Source: Streptoalloteichus hindustanus (GTDB taxonomy: Bacteria; Actinomycetota; Actinomycetes; Mycobacteriales; Pseudonocardiaceae). From it: a DNA stretch of 64,000 bases. Positions 8,020 through 15,999 of the stretch are shown in pieces; the first letter of the stretch is position 1; the number at the start of each line of letters is the position of its first letter. A model generated the notes under the pieces. That model was not told the DNA's origin. It searched no databases and saw only the letters and a list, made by a program, of their open reading frames with translations. Made by a program: the position numbers and the translations under genes. The DNA lies in the NCBI RefSeq assembly GCF_900129375.1, contig NZ_FQVN01000002.1:310001-374000 (forward strand), written 5' to 3'.

Positions 8020-9009
8020 CTACCACCGGGCCCCGGCCAGCGCCAGCACGCACACGTCGTCGCGCCGTCGGTTCGCGTGCCACAGCACCCACGCTGCCAC
8101 GGTCGTGGGGTCGTGGCGCGTCAGCCCCGGCCAGTCGGCCAGCGACCAGCGGTCGCTGACCCCGTCGGTGGACAGCACGAGCAGGCTCTCCGGACCCCAC
8201 GGGTGCACCGTGTCGATCAGCGCCGGCCGGTTCTGGCCGACCCCGACGATGCCGGGCCGGGAGACCAGGCGCCGCGCGCCGGCCGACCGGTCGGCGTGCA
8301 GCCGCGCCGCGACGTTGCCCATCCCGACGAACCGGAGCCGGCCGGTGCCGTGGTGCACCTGGGCCACCGCGACCGCGGCCCCCCTGGTGCCGGCCAGCCC
8401 GGACCGCAGCGTGCCGAGCAGGGCGGCGGGGTCGGCGTCGGGGTGCTCCCGGACCAGGGCGACCGCCCGCCGGCTCGCCGCGGCCGCGGCCGGGCCGTGC
8501 CCGAGCCCGTCGCTGACGAGCACGGTGAGCACGCCCGAGCCCCGGACCGCGGTCCAGGCGTCGCCGGAGACGTCCTCGCCCGGCGCGGGCACGCCCACCG
8601 CGCCCACGACCGGACCGAGCCGCTCGGCGCGCCGCCACCGGGCGAGCACGACCGTGCCGGCGCCGGGCAGCGAGAACAGGTCGAACTCGTCGGCCGCCCT
8701 GCGCACGGTGCCCAGGCCGGCCCCGAGCGTGCCCGCCGTGGAGAAGCCGTCCCGCATGCTGTCGCTGACCCGGGCGATGCCCGGGCCGAGGTCGAGCGCC
8801 AGCAGCTCCAGCCCGGCCGGGCCCTGCTGCGCCAGCAGGCTGCCGCCGCCGGCGTGCCGGACCAGGTTGCTGGCCAGCTCGGTGGCGGCCAGCGCCACCC
8901 GGTCGACCACGGCCTGCGGCAGCCCGGCGACGTGCGCGGCCCGCACCGCCAGCGCCCTGGCCGGGCCCACGTGGCCCGGCTGGTCGATCCGCAGGTCGGG
9001 TCGGCTCAT
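8020..9009 (-). CDS. Kinase-phosphatase fusion (HATPase plus RsbX-like PP2C)
   Basis: This 329-residue protein joins two sigma-B signalling domains. Residues about 1-135 form a GHKL kinase domain like RsbT, with ATELASNLVRHAGGG, LDLGPGIARVSDSMRDGF and a glycine lid near GTLGAGLGTVRRAADEF. Residues about 140-329 form a PP2C domain like RsbX, with SGDAW, VLVSDGLGHGPAAAAASRRA, GNVAARL and RRDDVCVLAL. RsbX in other systems dephosphorylates RsbR and RsbS to reset the stressosome. The fusion could therefore carry both kinase and reset activities in one chain. Its ATG overlaps the rsbT stop by 4 bp, so translation is coupled. Which half is active cannot be told from sequence. Confidence 0.85.
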   Translation of the reverse strand: MSRPDLRIDQPGHVGPARALAVRAAHVAGLPQAVVDRVALAATELASNLVRHAGGGSLLAQQGPAGLELLALDLGPGIARVSDSMRDGFSTAGTLGAGLGTVRRAADEFDLFSLPGAGTVVLARWRRAERLGPVVGAVGVPAPGEDVSGDAWTAVRGSGVLTVLVSDGLGHGPAAAAASRRAVALVREHPDADPAALLGTLRSGLAGTRGAAVAVAQVHHGTGRLRFVGMGNVAARLHADRSAGARRLVSRPGIVGVGQNRPALIDTVHPWGPESLLVLSTDGVSDRWSLADWPGLTRHDPTTVAAWVLWHANRRRDDVCVLALAGARW

Positions 9010-9428
9010 CGGACGACGCCGCCGGAGGTCGAGCTGATCGTCACCGTGGTGCCCCGGCCCGGCGTGGACTCGATGTGGAACTCGTCGACCAGCCGCCGCG
9101 CGCCGCCCAGCCCGAGGCCCAGCCCGGAGCCGGTGGTGAACCCGTCGGTCAGGGCCTGGTCGAGGTCGGCGATGCCCGGGCCGTGGTCGACGAACACCAG
9201 CCGCACGCGCACGCCGGGGCCGGCCGGCTCGGCGCTCACCGAGACCTCGCCGCCCCCGCCGTGCACCAGGGCGTTGCGGGCCAGCTCGCTCGCCGCGGTG
9301 ACCAGCTTCGTCTGCTCCACGAGGGAGAACCGCCCCCGCACCGCGATGTCCCGCACCGTCTGTCGCACCCGCACGATGTCCAGCTCGGTGGCGATCGTCA
9401 CCACCCTGGCCTCCATCGCGGTGCTCAC
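9006..9428 (-). CDS. rsbT: RsbT-like serine/threonine kinase (stressosome switch)
   Basis: Switch kinase of the stressosome, 140 residues. In the known pathway RsbT phosphorylates RsbS and RsbR, leaves the complex and activates the phosphatase RsbU. The single GHKL domain shows the N-box AASELARNALVHGGGG, the G1 box FVDHGPGIADLDQALTDGF and the lid GSGLGLGLGGARRLVDEF, then PGRGTTVTI. The gene overlaps rsbS upstream by 4 bp (ATGA) and the kinase-PP2C gene downstream by 4 bp. This order, rsbR-rsbS-rsbT, is the classical one and makes the assignment secure. Confidence 0.92.
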   Translation of the reverse strand: MSTAMEARVVTIATELDIVRVRQTVRDIAVRGRFSLVEQTKLVTAASELARNALVHGGGGEVSVSAEPAGPGVRVRLVFVDHGPGIADLDQALTDGFTTGSGLGLGLGGARRLVDEFHIESTPGRGTTVTISSTSGGVVR

Positions 9429-9922
9429 CCCATCTCCCGCACCCGGGGGCTCGGCGGGAGTTGCTCGTGGGCGCCCACGTTCTCCCTCCGCCCACGGCCG
9501 ACGTCCGACGACGGGTGCTCCGCGGCGGGCGGCGGGACCGTCGACGCGGGCGATCCCGCGGACTGTCGCACACCCAGCATGGTGAAGGCGACGTCCACCG
9601 ACGGCGCGGTGCGCAGCCCGCGCAGCGGCAACCCCAACTCCACCAGGGTGATCGCCACGGCGGGCCGGATGCCGACGACGACCGCGGTCGAGGCGAGCAT
9701 CGCCGCCGTCGCGCTGATGTCGTGCAGCACCTTGGCCAGGAACGAGTCGACGATGTCGATCGCCGACACGTCGATCACCACGCCCCGCGCTCCGGTCGCC
9801 GCCACCCGCTCGGCCAGGTCCTGCTGGAGCCGCAGCGCCAGCTCGTCGTGCAGCTCGACCTGGATGCTGACCAGCACCACGTCGCCGAGGGTGAGGACGG
9901 GAACCGCTCCCGTTGGCCGCAC
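9425..9922 (-). CDS. rsbS: RsbS-like stressosome scaffold (STAS)
   Basis: Minimal STAS protein that, with RsbR, forms the stressosome core and sequesters RsbT. About residues 10-115 form the STAS domain, with LGDVVLVSIQVELHDELAL and VSAIDIVDSFLAKVLHDI; the Ser in IVDSFLAKVL matches the RsbS phospho-site. RsbS is normally about 120 residues, and the extra 45 C-terminal residues here are Pro/Arg-rich and unlike STAS. The GTG start at 9922 shares one base with the rsbR stop (TAGTG), so the genes are coupled. The 3' end overlaps rsbT by 4 bp. Confidence 0.9.
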   Translation of the reverse strand: MRPTGAVPVLTLGDVVLVSIQVELHDELALRLQQDLAERVAATGARGVVIDVSAIDIVDSFLAKVLHDISATAAMLASTAVVVGIRPAVAITLVELGLPLRGLRTAPSVDVAFTMLGVRQSAGSPASTVPPPAAEHPSSDVGRGRRENVGAHEQLPPSPRVREMG

Positions 9923-10788
9923 TACGCGTTCTCCGCCCTGGCCACCAACAGGCCGATGCGGCGCAGCGCGTAGGCGAGGGCGTCGGCGAGGGTGCCCTGG
10001 GTGTTCACCTCGCCCAGCTCGATGCCGAGCTGCACCATCGTCTGGGCGATCTGCGGGCGGATGCCGCTGATCACGCACTCGGCGCCCATCAGCCGGGCGG
10101 CCATCGCGGTCTTGAGCAGGTGCTGGGCGACCATGGTGTCGATGGTGGGCACACCGGTGATGTCCAGGATCGCCACCGCGGCCTGGTGGTCGACGATGGC
10201 CTGCAGCAGGCTCTCCATGGCGACCTGGCTGCGCGCGCTGTCCAGGGTGCCGATCAGCGGGACCGCGAGCACGTTGTCCCACAGCTTGATCACCGGCGTG
10301 GACAGCTCCATGAGCTGTTGCTGTTGGTAGGCGATGATGTCGGCGCCCGCGCTCAGCGCGGTCTCCACCACGGCCAGCCGCAGCGTGTCGAGCGCCGTGC
10401 TCAGCAGCACGGCGTGCGCGGTGAGGTCGTCGTCGCCCCGCCGGTGCCGCGTCCACAGGTCGAGCACCGGCTGCTTGAGCCGGCTCAGCTCCAGCGCGGT
10501 CTGGCTGGGCGACTCGCCGTGCCGGGTGCGCATCGCGACGAGGTCGCCGAGCAGCGCGCGCACCTGGAGGAACCCGGGCGCGGCGGGGTCGTGCGCCCGG
10601 CCGGTGCGCGCGGCGTCGGCCACGGCGGCCAGCACGGCGCGGCAGTCGGCTCTGGCCTGCTCCGGCTCCTGACCGCCGTGCTGTGCGAAGAACCCCGCCC
10701 GCAACCAGTCCTCGGTGATGCGTTCCTCGTGCTCCAGAAGGAAGTCCGCGACGTCGTCGTTGGCGTTCTGGTCGAACGTCATGGCCAT
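9922..10788 (-). CDS. rsbR: RsbR-like stressosome sensor (STAS co-antagonist)
   Basis: Sensor subunit of the stressosome, 288 residues. The N-terminal part (about 1-150) is helical and variable, as expected for the turret sensing domain, here without obvious cofactor ligands. The C-terminal STAS domain (about 160-280) has VAVPLIGTLDSARSQVAMES, then ITGVPTIDTMVAQHLLKTA and ISGIRPQIAQTMVQLGIEL. The two Thr residues in PTIDT and AQTMV match the RsbR phospho-sites. It is the first gene of the operon running leftward to 6474. The start is uncertain: ATGs lie at 10788 and 10782 and a GTG a few codons earlier. A perfect 16-bp palindrome sits about 80 bp upstream. Confidence 0.9.
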   Translation of the reverse strand: MAMTFDQNANDDVADFLLEHEERITEDWLRAGFFAQHGGQEPEQARADCRAVLAAVADAARTGRAHDPAAPGFLQVRALLGDLVAMRTRHGESPSQTALELSRLKQPVLDLWTRHRRGDDDLTAHAVLLSTALDTLRLAVVETALSAGADIIAYQQQQLMELSTPVIKLWDNVLAVPLIGTLDSARSQVAMESLLQAIVDHQAAVAILDITGVPTIDTMVAQHLLKTAMAARLMGAECVISGIRPQIAQTMVQLGIELGEVNTQGTLADALAYALRRIGLLVARAENA

Positions 10789-10869
10789 CGTGTGCACAGC
10801 TCCGGCGGGTCGGGGGTGGGCTCGGTGTTCGTCGCGGTGTTCGCCGCCCGCCTGGTGGGCGGGCATTTG

Positions 10870-10885
10870 TTTGCCGCGCGGCAAA
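10870..10885 (-). promoter_or_regulatory. Perfect 16-bp palindrome upstream of rsbR
   Basis: TTTGCCGCGCGGCAAA is an uninterrupted inverted repeat about 80 bp upstream of the rsbR start, at the head of the stressosome operon. A two-mismatch relative lies at 5805-5820. It looks like a dimeric regulator site; the protein is unknown. Confidence 0.5.
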
Positions 10886-10961
10886 TCTAGGGCATCGGTT
10901 GACGGGCGCTCAACGCCAGGAACCCGGTGAGCGCCGAGGACTCCGCCGCTCACCGGGTTCC

Positions 10962-11453
10962 TCATTCCTCTGTGGACAGTGGTGCGCCGGGGGCGGGCGG
11001 ATCGCCCGGACGGGACGAGTCGGACGCCCCGCCCACGCGGCCGCGGGCGGAGGCGGCGCCCCGGATCACGGCCCACACGGTCTTGCCGCCGCCGTCGCTG
11101 TGCAGCACGCCCCACTCGTCGGCGAGCTGGTCGACGATCCGCATCCCGCGCCCGCCCAGGCGGGTGGACGAGAACGGCTGGACACTGGGCGGCGCGGCGC
11201 TCCCGTCGCTCACCTCGACGCGCACCCCCGCCCCGTCCCCCAGACGGCCGAGACCCACCGAGCGGGGCGCGCTCGCGTGCAGGTAGGCGTTGGTGACCAG
11301 TTCGGTCAACACGAGGTGCACGTCCTGCACCAGCTCGGGTGGAGCGCCCGCCAGCCGCACGGTGGCGAACTCGCGGAGTTGCCGCAACGGCGGAATTCCG
11401 TCCACCAGCGGAATCCGTGCCAGGGCCGGCGCGGGGCGTCGCAGTTCCGTCAT
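10962..11453 (-). CDS. RsbW-like ATP-binding anti-sigma factor
   Basis: Predicted serine kinase/anti-sigma factor with a single GHKL domain, 163 residues. The motifs are VLTELVTNAYLHASAP (N-box), VEVSDGSAAPP (G1-like, with the usual Asp but fewer Gly) and RLGGRGMRIVDQLADEWGV (lid), then GGKTVWAVIRG. The C-terminal 30 residues are a Pro/Gly/Ser tail. The gene lies between the rsbR operon and the sigB operon and is divergent from the latter. It could inhibit SigB or another sigma factor; the second RsbW-like gene at 12335 is the better SigB candidate because it is in the same operon. The ATG at 11453 follows AAGGAG closely. Confidence 0.8.
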   Translation of the reverse strand: MTELRRPAPALARIPLVDGIPPLRQLREFATVRLAGAPPELVQDVHLVLTELVTNAYLHASAPRSVGLGRLGDGAGVRVEVSDGSAAPPSVQPFSSTRLGGRGMRIVDQLADEWGVLHSDGGGKTVWAVIRGAASARGRVGGASDSSRPGDPPAPGAPLSTEE

Positions 11454-11903
11454 GGCTCCTTCGGCCGGCGCGCGGCGCGTGCCACGCACGCGGTGGCGCG
11501 CGGTTCGGGGCGGTCGCCGCCGCGGACCCGGGGCGGGACCACACGATCGCGCGTCAGGGTACGCAGAAGGGCGCGCGCTTGTCCGCCCTCCGCCGCGCCC
11601 CGTCCCGGTCCGCCGGCCACCGGCCCGTGACCGGTGTCTTCCCCGTCCCCGCCCCGGCTGTCGGCGGTGTCCGGACATCGACGTTCCCCCGTTCTCATCC
11701 CCACTCGCCCTCCCACGCTTCTGGGCTAGGAGGTGGCCCGCGCGGGGCCCGGGCAAACGCGCGTGGAGTGAGACGTGCGTCTCGTTCCGCCCATCGGGTT
11801 TAGCGGGCACCCCCGCCCGGGAAGTAGGGCGGGGGGCTCCCGGCCACGGGAGCCGCCGCGCCCGAGGCCGGGCGCGGCCGGACGTGACCGGGGAGACGAC
11901 CGG
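11454..11903. other. Divergent promoter region of the sigB operon
   Basis: About 450 bp between a minus-strand kinase gene and the plus-strand STAS-kinase-sigB operon. Plus-strand GTT..GGG stretches, for example CGTTCC and GGGTTTA around 11784-11802, loosely recall sigma-B promoters, which would mean autoregulation. The match is too loose to call a promoter. No gene was recognised. Confidence 0.4.
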
Positions 11904-12338
11904 ATGACGAGGGACGACCGCATCGGGACGAACGGCGCCGCGCCGACAGGCGTGGGGTCCAACGGCGTCGGACCGGGCAGCGTTGGATCGAGCGGCGCCG
12001 GATCGAGCGGCGCGGGGGCGTCGGCCACATCGCGGGTCGACGGCTCCCGGGGCGTCATCGTGTTGCACGGGGAGATCGACCACGCCTCCGTCGGCGAGCT
12101 GGACGCCCACGTGGCGAAGGTCCTCGCGGCCGGCGTGACCGAGGTCGCGGTGTCGTTCGGCTCGGTCACCTTCTTCGACTCCGCCTGCCTGGCCGCGCTG
12201 GTGCGGGCCAGGGAGGCGGTGGTCGAGCGGGGCGGCCGGGTCGTGCTCAGCGACGTCAACCGGTACGCGCTGCGCATCCTGGAGCTGACCGGCCTGGACG
12301 CGGTGTTCGCGATCGAGGGGCAGGTGCGGGCGTCGTGA
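11904..12338 (+). CDS. RsbV-like STAS anti-anti-sigma factor
   Basis: First gene of the sigB operon. The first 40 residues are a Gly/Ser/Val repeat-like tail (TGVGSNGVGPGSVGSSGAGS). The STAS domain covers about 48-144, with VIVLHGEIDHASVGELDAHV and FGSVTFFDSACLAALVRARE. The Ser of FFDSACLAAL is the expected phospho-acceptor. In the partner switch it would bind the anti-sigma kinase encoded next and so free SigB. The ATG at 11904 has GGGGAG upstream; an earlier in-frame GTG at 11775 would add a basic extension without a ribosome-binding site. It overlaps the next gene by 4 bp. Confidence 0.88.
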   Translation: MTRDDRIGTNGAAPTGVGSNGVGPGSVGSSGAGSSGAGASATSRVDGSRGVIVLHGEIDHASVGELDAHVAKVLAAGVTEVAVSFGSVTFFDSACLAALVRAREAVVERGGRVVLSDVNRYALRILELTGLDAVFAIEGQVRAS

Positions 12339-12847
12339 GGCGGGGCGATGGCCGTCCGGGCACGGCGACGGACTCCGGGCGCGCGGCGACGAACGGGCAC
12401 GGCGACGGCGGCCACACCGCGGTGACCAACGGGCGGGCCTGGCGCACGGACCCGGTGACCAGGGTCGAGCTGCGACTGGACGCGGCGGTGGAGAACCTGC
12501 CGCTGCTCCGCCTGGTCGCCGGCGACCTGGCGATGCGGCGCGACCACGACCTGGACACGATCTCCGACGTGCAGATGGCGGTCGACGAGGCCGCCGCCGC
12601 GCTGCTGGAGGTGATCGTCGGCTCGGACACCCTGTGCTGCCGGTTCGAGGCGGCCCCGGACGCGGTCCGGGTGTCGCTGGAGGCGTGGTCGGCGGCCCCG
12701 GCGGGGCCGGACCAGGACTCGCTGGGCTGGCGGCTGCTGACCGCGCTGGTCGACGTGGTCCGGGTCTCGGTGACGGCCGCCGCCGGGGGCGGGCACCGGG
12801 TGTGCGTCGAGTTCACCAGGACCCCGGCCGGTTCGGAGGCGCCGTGA
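12335..12847 (+). CDS. RsbW-like anti-sigma-B kinase
   Basis: Predicted anti-sigma factor and serine kinase, 170 residues, middle gene of a three-gene operon. After a 40-residue polar leader, VELRLDAAVENLPLLRLVAG begins a GHKL domain with the N-box-like VQMAVDEAAAALLEVIV. The lid is LGWRLLTALVDVVRVSV. The canonical Asn of the N-box is replaced by Ala, a drift also common in actinobacterial RsbW relatives that I know of, and the glycine-rich G2 box is weak, so ATPase activity is uncertain. The GTG start overlaps the STAS gene and the 3' end overlaps sigB, each by 4 bp. This tight coupling supports binding to SigB. Confidence 0.8.
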   Translation: MRRGDGRPGTATDSGRAATNGHGDGGHTAVTNGRAWRTDPVTRVELRLDAAVENLPLLRLVAGDLAMRRDHDLDTISDVQMAVDEAAAALLEVIVGSDTLCCRFEAAPDAVRVSLEAWSAAPAGPDQDSLGWRLLTALVDVVRVSVTAAAGGGHRVCVEFTRTPAGSEAP

Positions 12848-13842
12848 CCGTCACTGGCACATCCGAGAACACGACCAACACGACAGGTGCGACCGACGAG
12901 ATCAACGCGGCGGACATCCGCACAGGGGACATCGACACGGCGGACGTCAACGCGGCGGACACGGTCGACAGGACCGACGCGACGGCCGCCGACCCGACCG
13001 GCGCGCCGCTGGACGACGCCGAGCCGGCGGCGGACGGGGCCGAGTCGACCGGCGGCGCGGGCCGGGGGGAGTACGAGCACCTCGTCCCGGCGCTGCGGGA
13101 GCTGGCCGCGCTGGACCCGGACGACCCGCGCCGGGCGGAGCTGCGCGACCACCTGGTCACCGGCTTCCTGCCGGTCGCGCGCAACCTGGCCCGGCGCTTC
13201 GCCCGGCGCGGCGAGCCCGAGGAGGACCTGGCGCAGGTCGCCACCGTGGGCCTGATCCACGCGGTGGACCGGTTCGAGCCCGACCGCGGCTCGGACTTCC
13301 TCAGCTTCGCGATCCCCACGATCAGCGGCGAGCTGCGTCGGCACTTCCGGGACGGGACCTGGGCGGTCCGGATGCCCCGGCGGCTCAAGGAGCTGTCGCT
13401 GTCGCTGAACAAGGCCAACCGGGAGCTGTCCCAGCGGCTGGGGCGCGCGGCCCGGCCGAGCGAGCTGGCCGAGCACCTCGGGGTGCCCAAGGAGGAGATC
13501 TTCGAGGGGCTGCGCGCGGCCGTGGCCTACCGCGCGGACTCGTTGGACGCCGAGCTGGTCGGCGCCGACGGCGACGGGATGGCGCTGGCCGACCGGCTGG
13601 GCGAGCACGACACCGGTTTCGACCACGTGGAGGCCCAGCAGACCGTCGGGCCGCTGCTCGCCTCGTTGCCCGAGCGGGAGCGGACGATCCTCGTGCTGAG
13701 GTTCTTCGAGGGGATGACCCAGACGCAGATCGCCGAGCGGGTGGGGGTCTCGCAGATGCACGTCTCCCGGCTGCTGAGCCGAACGCTGGCGAAACTGCGG
13801 GAGGCCATGCCGGAGGACGCTTCCCCGCCGGCCGGCACGTGA
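12844..13842 (+). CDS. sigB: SigB/SigF-family general stress sigma factor
   Basis: Alternative sigma-70 factor, 332 residues. Residues about 1-70 are a Thr/Asp/Ala-rich low-complexity tail not usual for the family. Region 2 follows with ARRFARRGEPEEDLAQVATV and FLSFAIPTISGELRRHFRD, then WAVRMPRRLKELSLSLNKAN. Region 3 has RPSELAEHLGVPKEEIFEGL, and region 4 has LPERERTILVLRFFEGMTQT followed by VSQMHVSRLLSRTLAKLR. This pattern is that of the SigB/SigF group that transcribes stress regulons. The GTG overlaps the kinase stop by 4 bp. A 16-bp-stem hairpin follows the stop. About ten partner-switch genes lie just upstream, so it is the likely output of the whole block. Confidence 0.93.
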   Translation: MTVTGTSENTTNTTGATDEINAADIRTGDIDTADVNAADTVDRTDATAADPTGAPLDDAEPAADGAESTGGAGRGEYEHLVPALRELAALDPDDPRRAELRDHLVTGFLPVARNLARRFARRGEPEEDLAQVATVGLIHAVDRFEPDRGSDFLSFAIPTISGELRRHFRDGTWAVRMPRRLKELSLSLNKANRELSQRLGRAARPSELAEHLGVPKEEIFEGLRAAVAYRADSLDAELVGADGDGMALADRLGEHDTGFDHVEAQQTVGPLLASLPERERTILVLRFFEGMTQTQIAERVGVSQMHVSRLLSRTLAKLREAMPEDASPPAGT

Positions 13843-13873
13843 CCGGGCCGCGGGGGAGCCGAGGTGAGGTGGG

Positions 13874-13914
13874 GCCGTGGGTGGACGCGCGCGGGGGACG
13901 CGTCCACCCACGGC
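13874..13914. terminator. Strong hairpin between sigB and SDR gene
   Basis: A perfect 16-bp stem (13874-13889 with 13899-13914) with a 9-base loop lies between convergent genes. There is no T-run, as is common in GC-rich actinomycetes. It could terminate both transcripts. Confidence 0.75.
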
Positions 13915-13954
13915 CCTGGCTCGCGTTTTCCCCTTCCCTGCCGGGGATTCCGGC

Positions 13955-14797
13955 TCAGGGTTGTCGCCAGTCGGTGCTCTTCAGGTGGTGCGCCCCCACG
14001 GCGCCCATCAACAACAGGCCGCCGTCGACCGGCCAGGACGCGCCGGTGACGTAACTGGCCGCCGGTGAGGCCAGGAACGCCACCACCGAGGCGACCTCGC
14101 GCGCGTCGCCGGGCCGACCCAACGGGATGCCGGGCCGGGACCGCGTGCGCGGGTCGACGTCGGTCTGCCCGGTCATCGGCGTGGAGATCTCCCCCGGCGC
14201 CACCGAGTTCACCGTGATGCCGTGCTCGGCGAGTTCCAGCGCGAGCGTCCGCATGAGCAGCCCGGCTCCGGCCTTGGCCGCGCAGTAGGGCGCGGACCCG
14301 ACGAGCGGGGTGTGCTCGTGGACGCTCGTGATGGTGATGATGCGCCCGCCGCGGCCCGCCGCCACCATCCGCCTCGCCGCGCGCACCGAGCACAGGAAGA
14401 CGCCGTCGAGGTTCACCGAGACCACGTGCCGCCAGGCGTCGAAGTCGGTGTCGACCGCGAGGGCGCTGCTGCCGGTGCCCGCGTTGTTCACGAACACGTC
14501 GACGCCGCCCAGTTCCTCGGCCAGGTCGTCGACGACGTCGGCGGCCGCCGGCAGGCGGGTGAGGTCGAGGTGCCGGACCACCGCCGTGCCCCCGCGTTCG
14601 GTGACCTCCTCGGCCGTGCCCCTCGCCCCCTCGACGTCGGTGTTGTACGTGATGCCGACGCGCACGCCGTCGCGGGCCAGCGCGCTGGCGATGGCGCGCC
14701 CGATGCCGGAGTCGGCGCCGGTGACGATCGCGGTGCGCGGGAAGTCGCCGAGCTCCGCGGAGACCGGGGCGATGGGGGTGTTCGTGTTGAGCGCCAT
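13955..14797 (-). CDS. Short-chain dehydrogenase/reductase
   Basis: NAD(P)-dependent oxidoreductase of the classical SDR family, 280 residues. The cofactor loop is TAIVTGADSGIGRAIASALA, NNAG is present (DVFVNNAGTG), the catalytic Ser lies in ITITSVHEH and the YxxxK pair in YCAAKAG. The C-terminal YVTGASWPVDGGLL is typical of glucose-dehydrogenase-like members. The substrate cannot be assigned. The gene converges on sigB and may be a stress gene by location. Another SDR of the stress type is at 31667. The ATG at 14797 is the only sensible start; the ribosome-binding site is weak. Confidence 0.85.
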   Translation of the reverse strand: MALNTNTPIAPVSAELGDFPRTAIVTGADSGIGRAIASALARDGVRVGITYNTDVEGARGTAEEVTERGGTAVVRHLDLTRLPAAADVVDDLAEELGGVDVFVNNAGTGSSALAVDTDFDAWRHVVSVNLDGVFLCSVRAARRMVAAGRGGRIITITSVHEHTPLVGSAPYCAAKAGAGLLMRTLALELAEHGITVNSVAPGEISTPMTGQTDVDPRTRSRPGIPLGRPGDAREVASVVAFLASPAASYVTGASWPVDGGLLLMGAVGAHHLKSTDWRQP

Positions 14798-15321
14798 GGG
14801 GTGGAGGTACCCGGTCCGGGCCTTTTTCCCACTCTGCCGGACAAGTCGGGTCCGGCGGGGAGCGGCCCCGCGCCGCTCCGCTCGGATTCCTTGCTGATCA
14901 AGGAAGTCCGGCGGGTGTCCACAGTGTTCACCGCGTCCGAGTCGGAGCCCGAATCGAAGTCCAAATCGGACGGAGAACCGCTCCGCGCGACCGGTGGGTC
15001 GAGCGGTGAGCAGGCCGTCCCTTCATGGTCGGGAGGCCGGGCGAGCGCGCCGGGGAGGAGTCCGGCGGGGCAAGAAGACCGGAATGGGCGATGTGTGGTG
15101 CGCGTGTCGTCCCGCCGTCTCGTCGTCGGTGGCCAGAAGGATGATCCCGGTGACACCGGCCGGTCGTCGGCGCGCGGGTTTGGTCCGCCGCGGCGGGGAC
15201 GGCCGGGAGCCAGGGCAACGGGGGACGAGGTAGGCCGCTCCCCGCCGACCGGGCTCGCAGTCGGAGGGGGTGGACCGACCGGACGCACGCCGATCCGCCT
15301 GCCAGAAAGGACACGTTCCTG
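14798..15321. other. Divergent intergenic region
   Basis: About 520 bp between the SDR (minus) and DUF4142 (plus) genes. It includes the partial palindrome GTCCACAGTG near 14919 and an inverted repeat TCCTTG..CAAGGA near 14890. No gene was recognised; long reading frames across it look like shadows. Confidence 0.4.
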
Positions 15322-15999
15322 ATGCTCACCCTGCCACGGCTCGGCCGGCTGGTCAGCGCCGTCGTCATCGCTCTCGCCGCGTCGGCCGGCGTCGCCCAGG
15401 CCGATCCCGGTGTGTCCGAGCAGGACCGCCAGTTCCTCCAGCAGGCGCACCAGGCCAACCTCGCCGAGATCGACGCCGGGCGGCTGGCGCGCAGCCGGGG
15501 CTCCCGCCCCCTCGTCCGCGACCTCGGCGCCCGCTTCGAGGAGGACCACACCCGCCTGGACGAGGCGCTCACGCAGACCGCCGTCGCCCTGGGCGTGGCC
15601 CTGCCCGACGCTCCCGACGCGGACCAGAAGGCGACGCACGAGCGCCTGCAGAACGCCACCGCGGAGGAGTTCGACGCCCTCTTCGTGCGCACCCAGACCG
15701 AGGCCCACACCAAGGCGATGCGGCTCGGCGAGACCGAGCTGGCGCAGGGGTCCTCGCCGGAGGCCAGGAAGGTCGCCGCCGACGCCGCGCCGGTGGTCAA
15801 GGCCCACCACGACGCGCTGCTCGGCGCGGCCGGGGAGGTCGGCGCGCCGACGACGATCAACGCGGGCAGCGCGGGCCTGGCCGCCGGCTCCGCCTGGCAG
15901 GGGCCGGGGGTGGTCCTGCTCGCGGTGGGGTTGCTCCTCGTCGTCGCCGGGGTCGTCCTGCGTCGGGGCTTCTCCCGTCGGGACCGCGTCGTGCGGTGA
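15322..15999 (+). CDS. DUF4142 secreted/membrane-anchored protein
   Basis: Exported protein of 225 residues. Residues 1-27 form a signal peptide (LVSAVVIALAASAGVAQA, then DPG). The helical DUF4142 domain covers about 30-175, with EQDRQFLQQAHQANLAEIDA and a pattern of His/Glu-rich helices (HTRLDEAL, ATHERL, HHDALL) like ferritin-type bundles. A transmembrane helix near 195-215 followed by Arg-rich residues anchors the C-terminus; no LPxTG motif is visible. The function of DUF4142 is not established. The ATG at 15322 follows AAAGGA. Its stop overlaps the GTG of the sortase gene, so the two are coupled. Confidence 0.82.
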   Translation: MLTLPRLGRLVSAVVIALAASAGVAQADPGVSEQDRQFLQQAHQANLAEIDAGRLARSRGSRPLVRDLGARFEEDHTRLDEALTQTAVALGVALPDAPDADQKATHERLQNATAEEFDALFVRTQTEAHTKAMRLGETELAQGSSPEARKVAADAAPVVKAHHDALLGAAGEVGAPTTINAGSAGLAAGSAWQGPGVVLLAVGLLLVVAGVVLRRGFSRRDRVVR

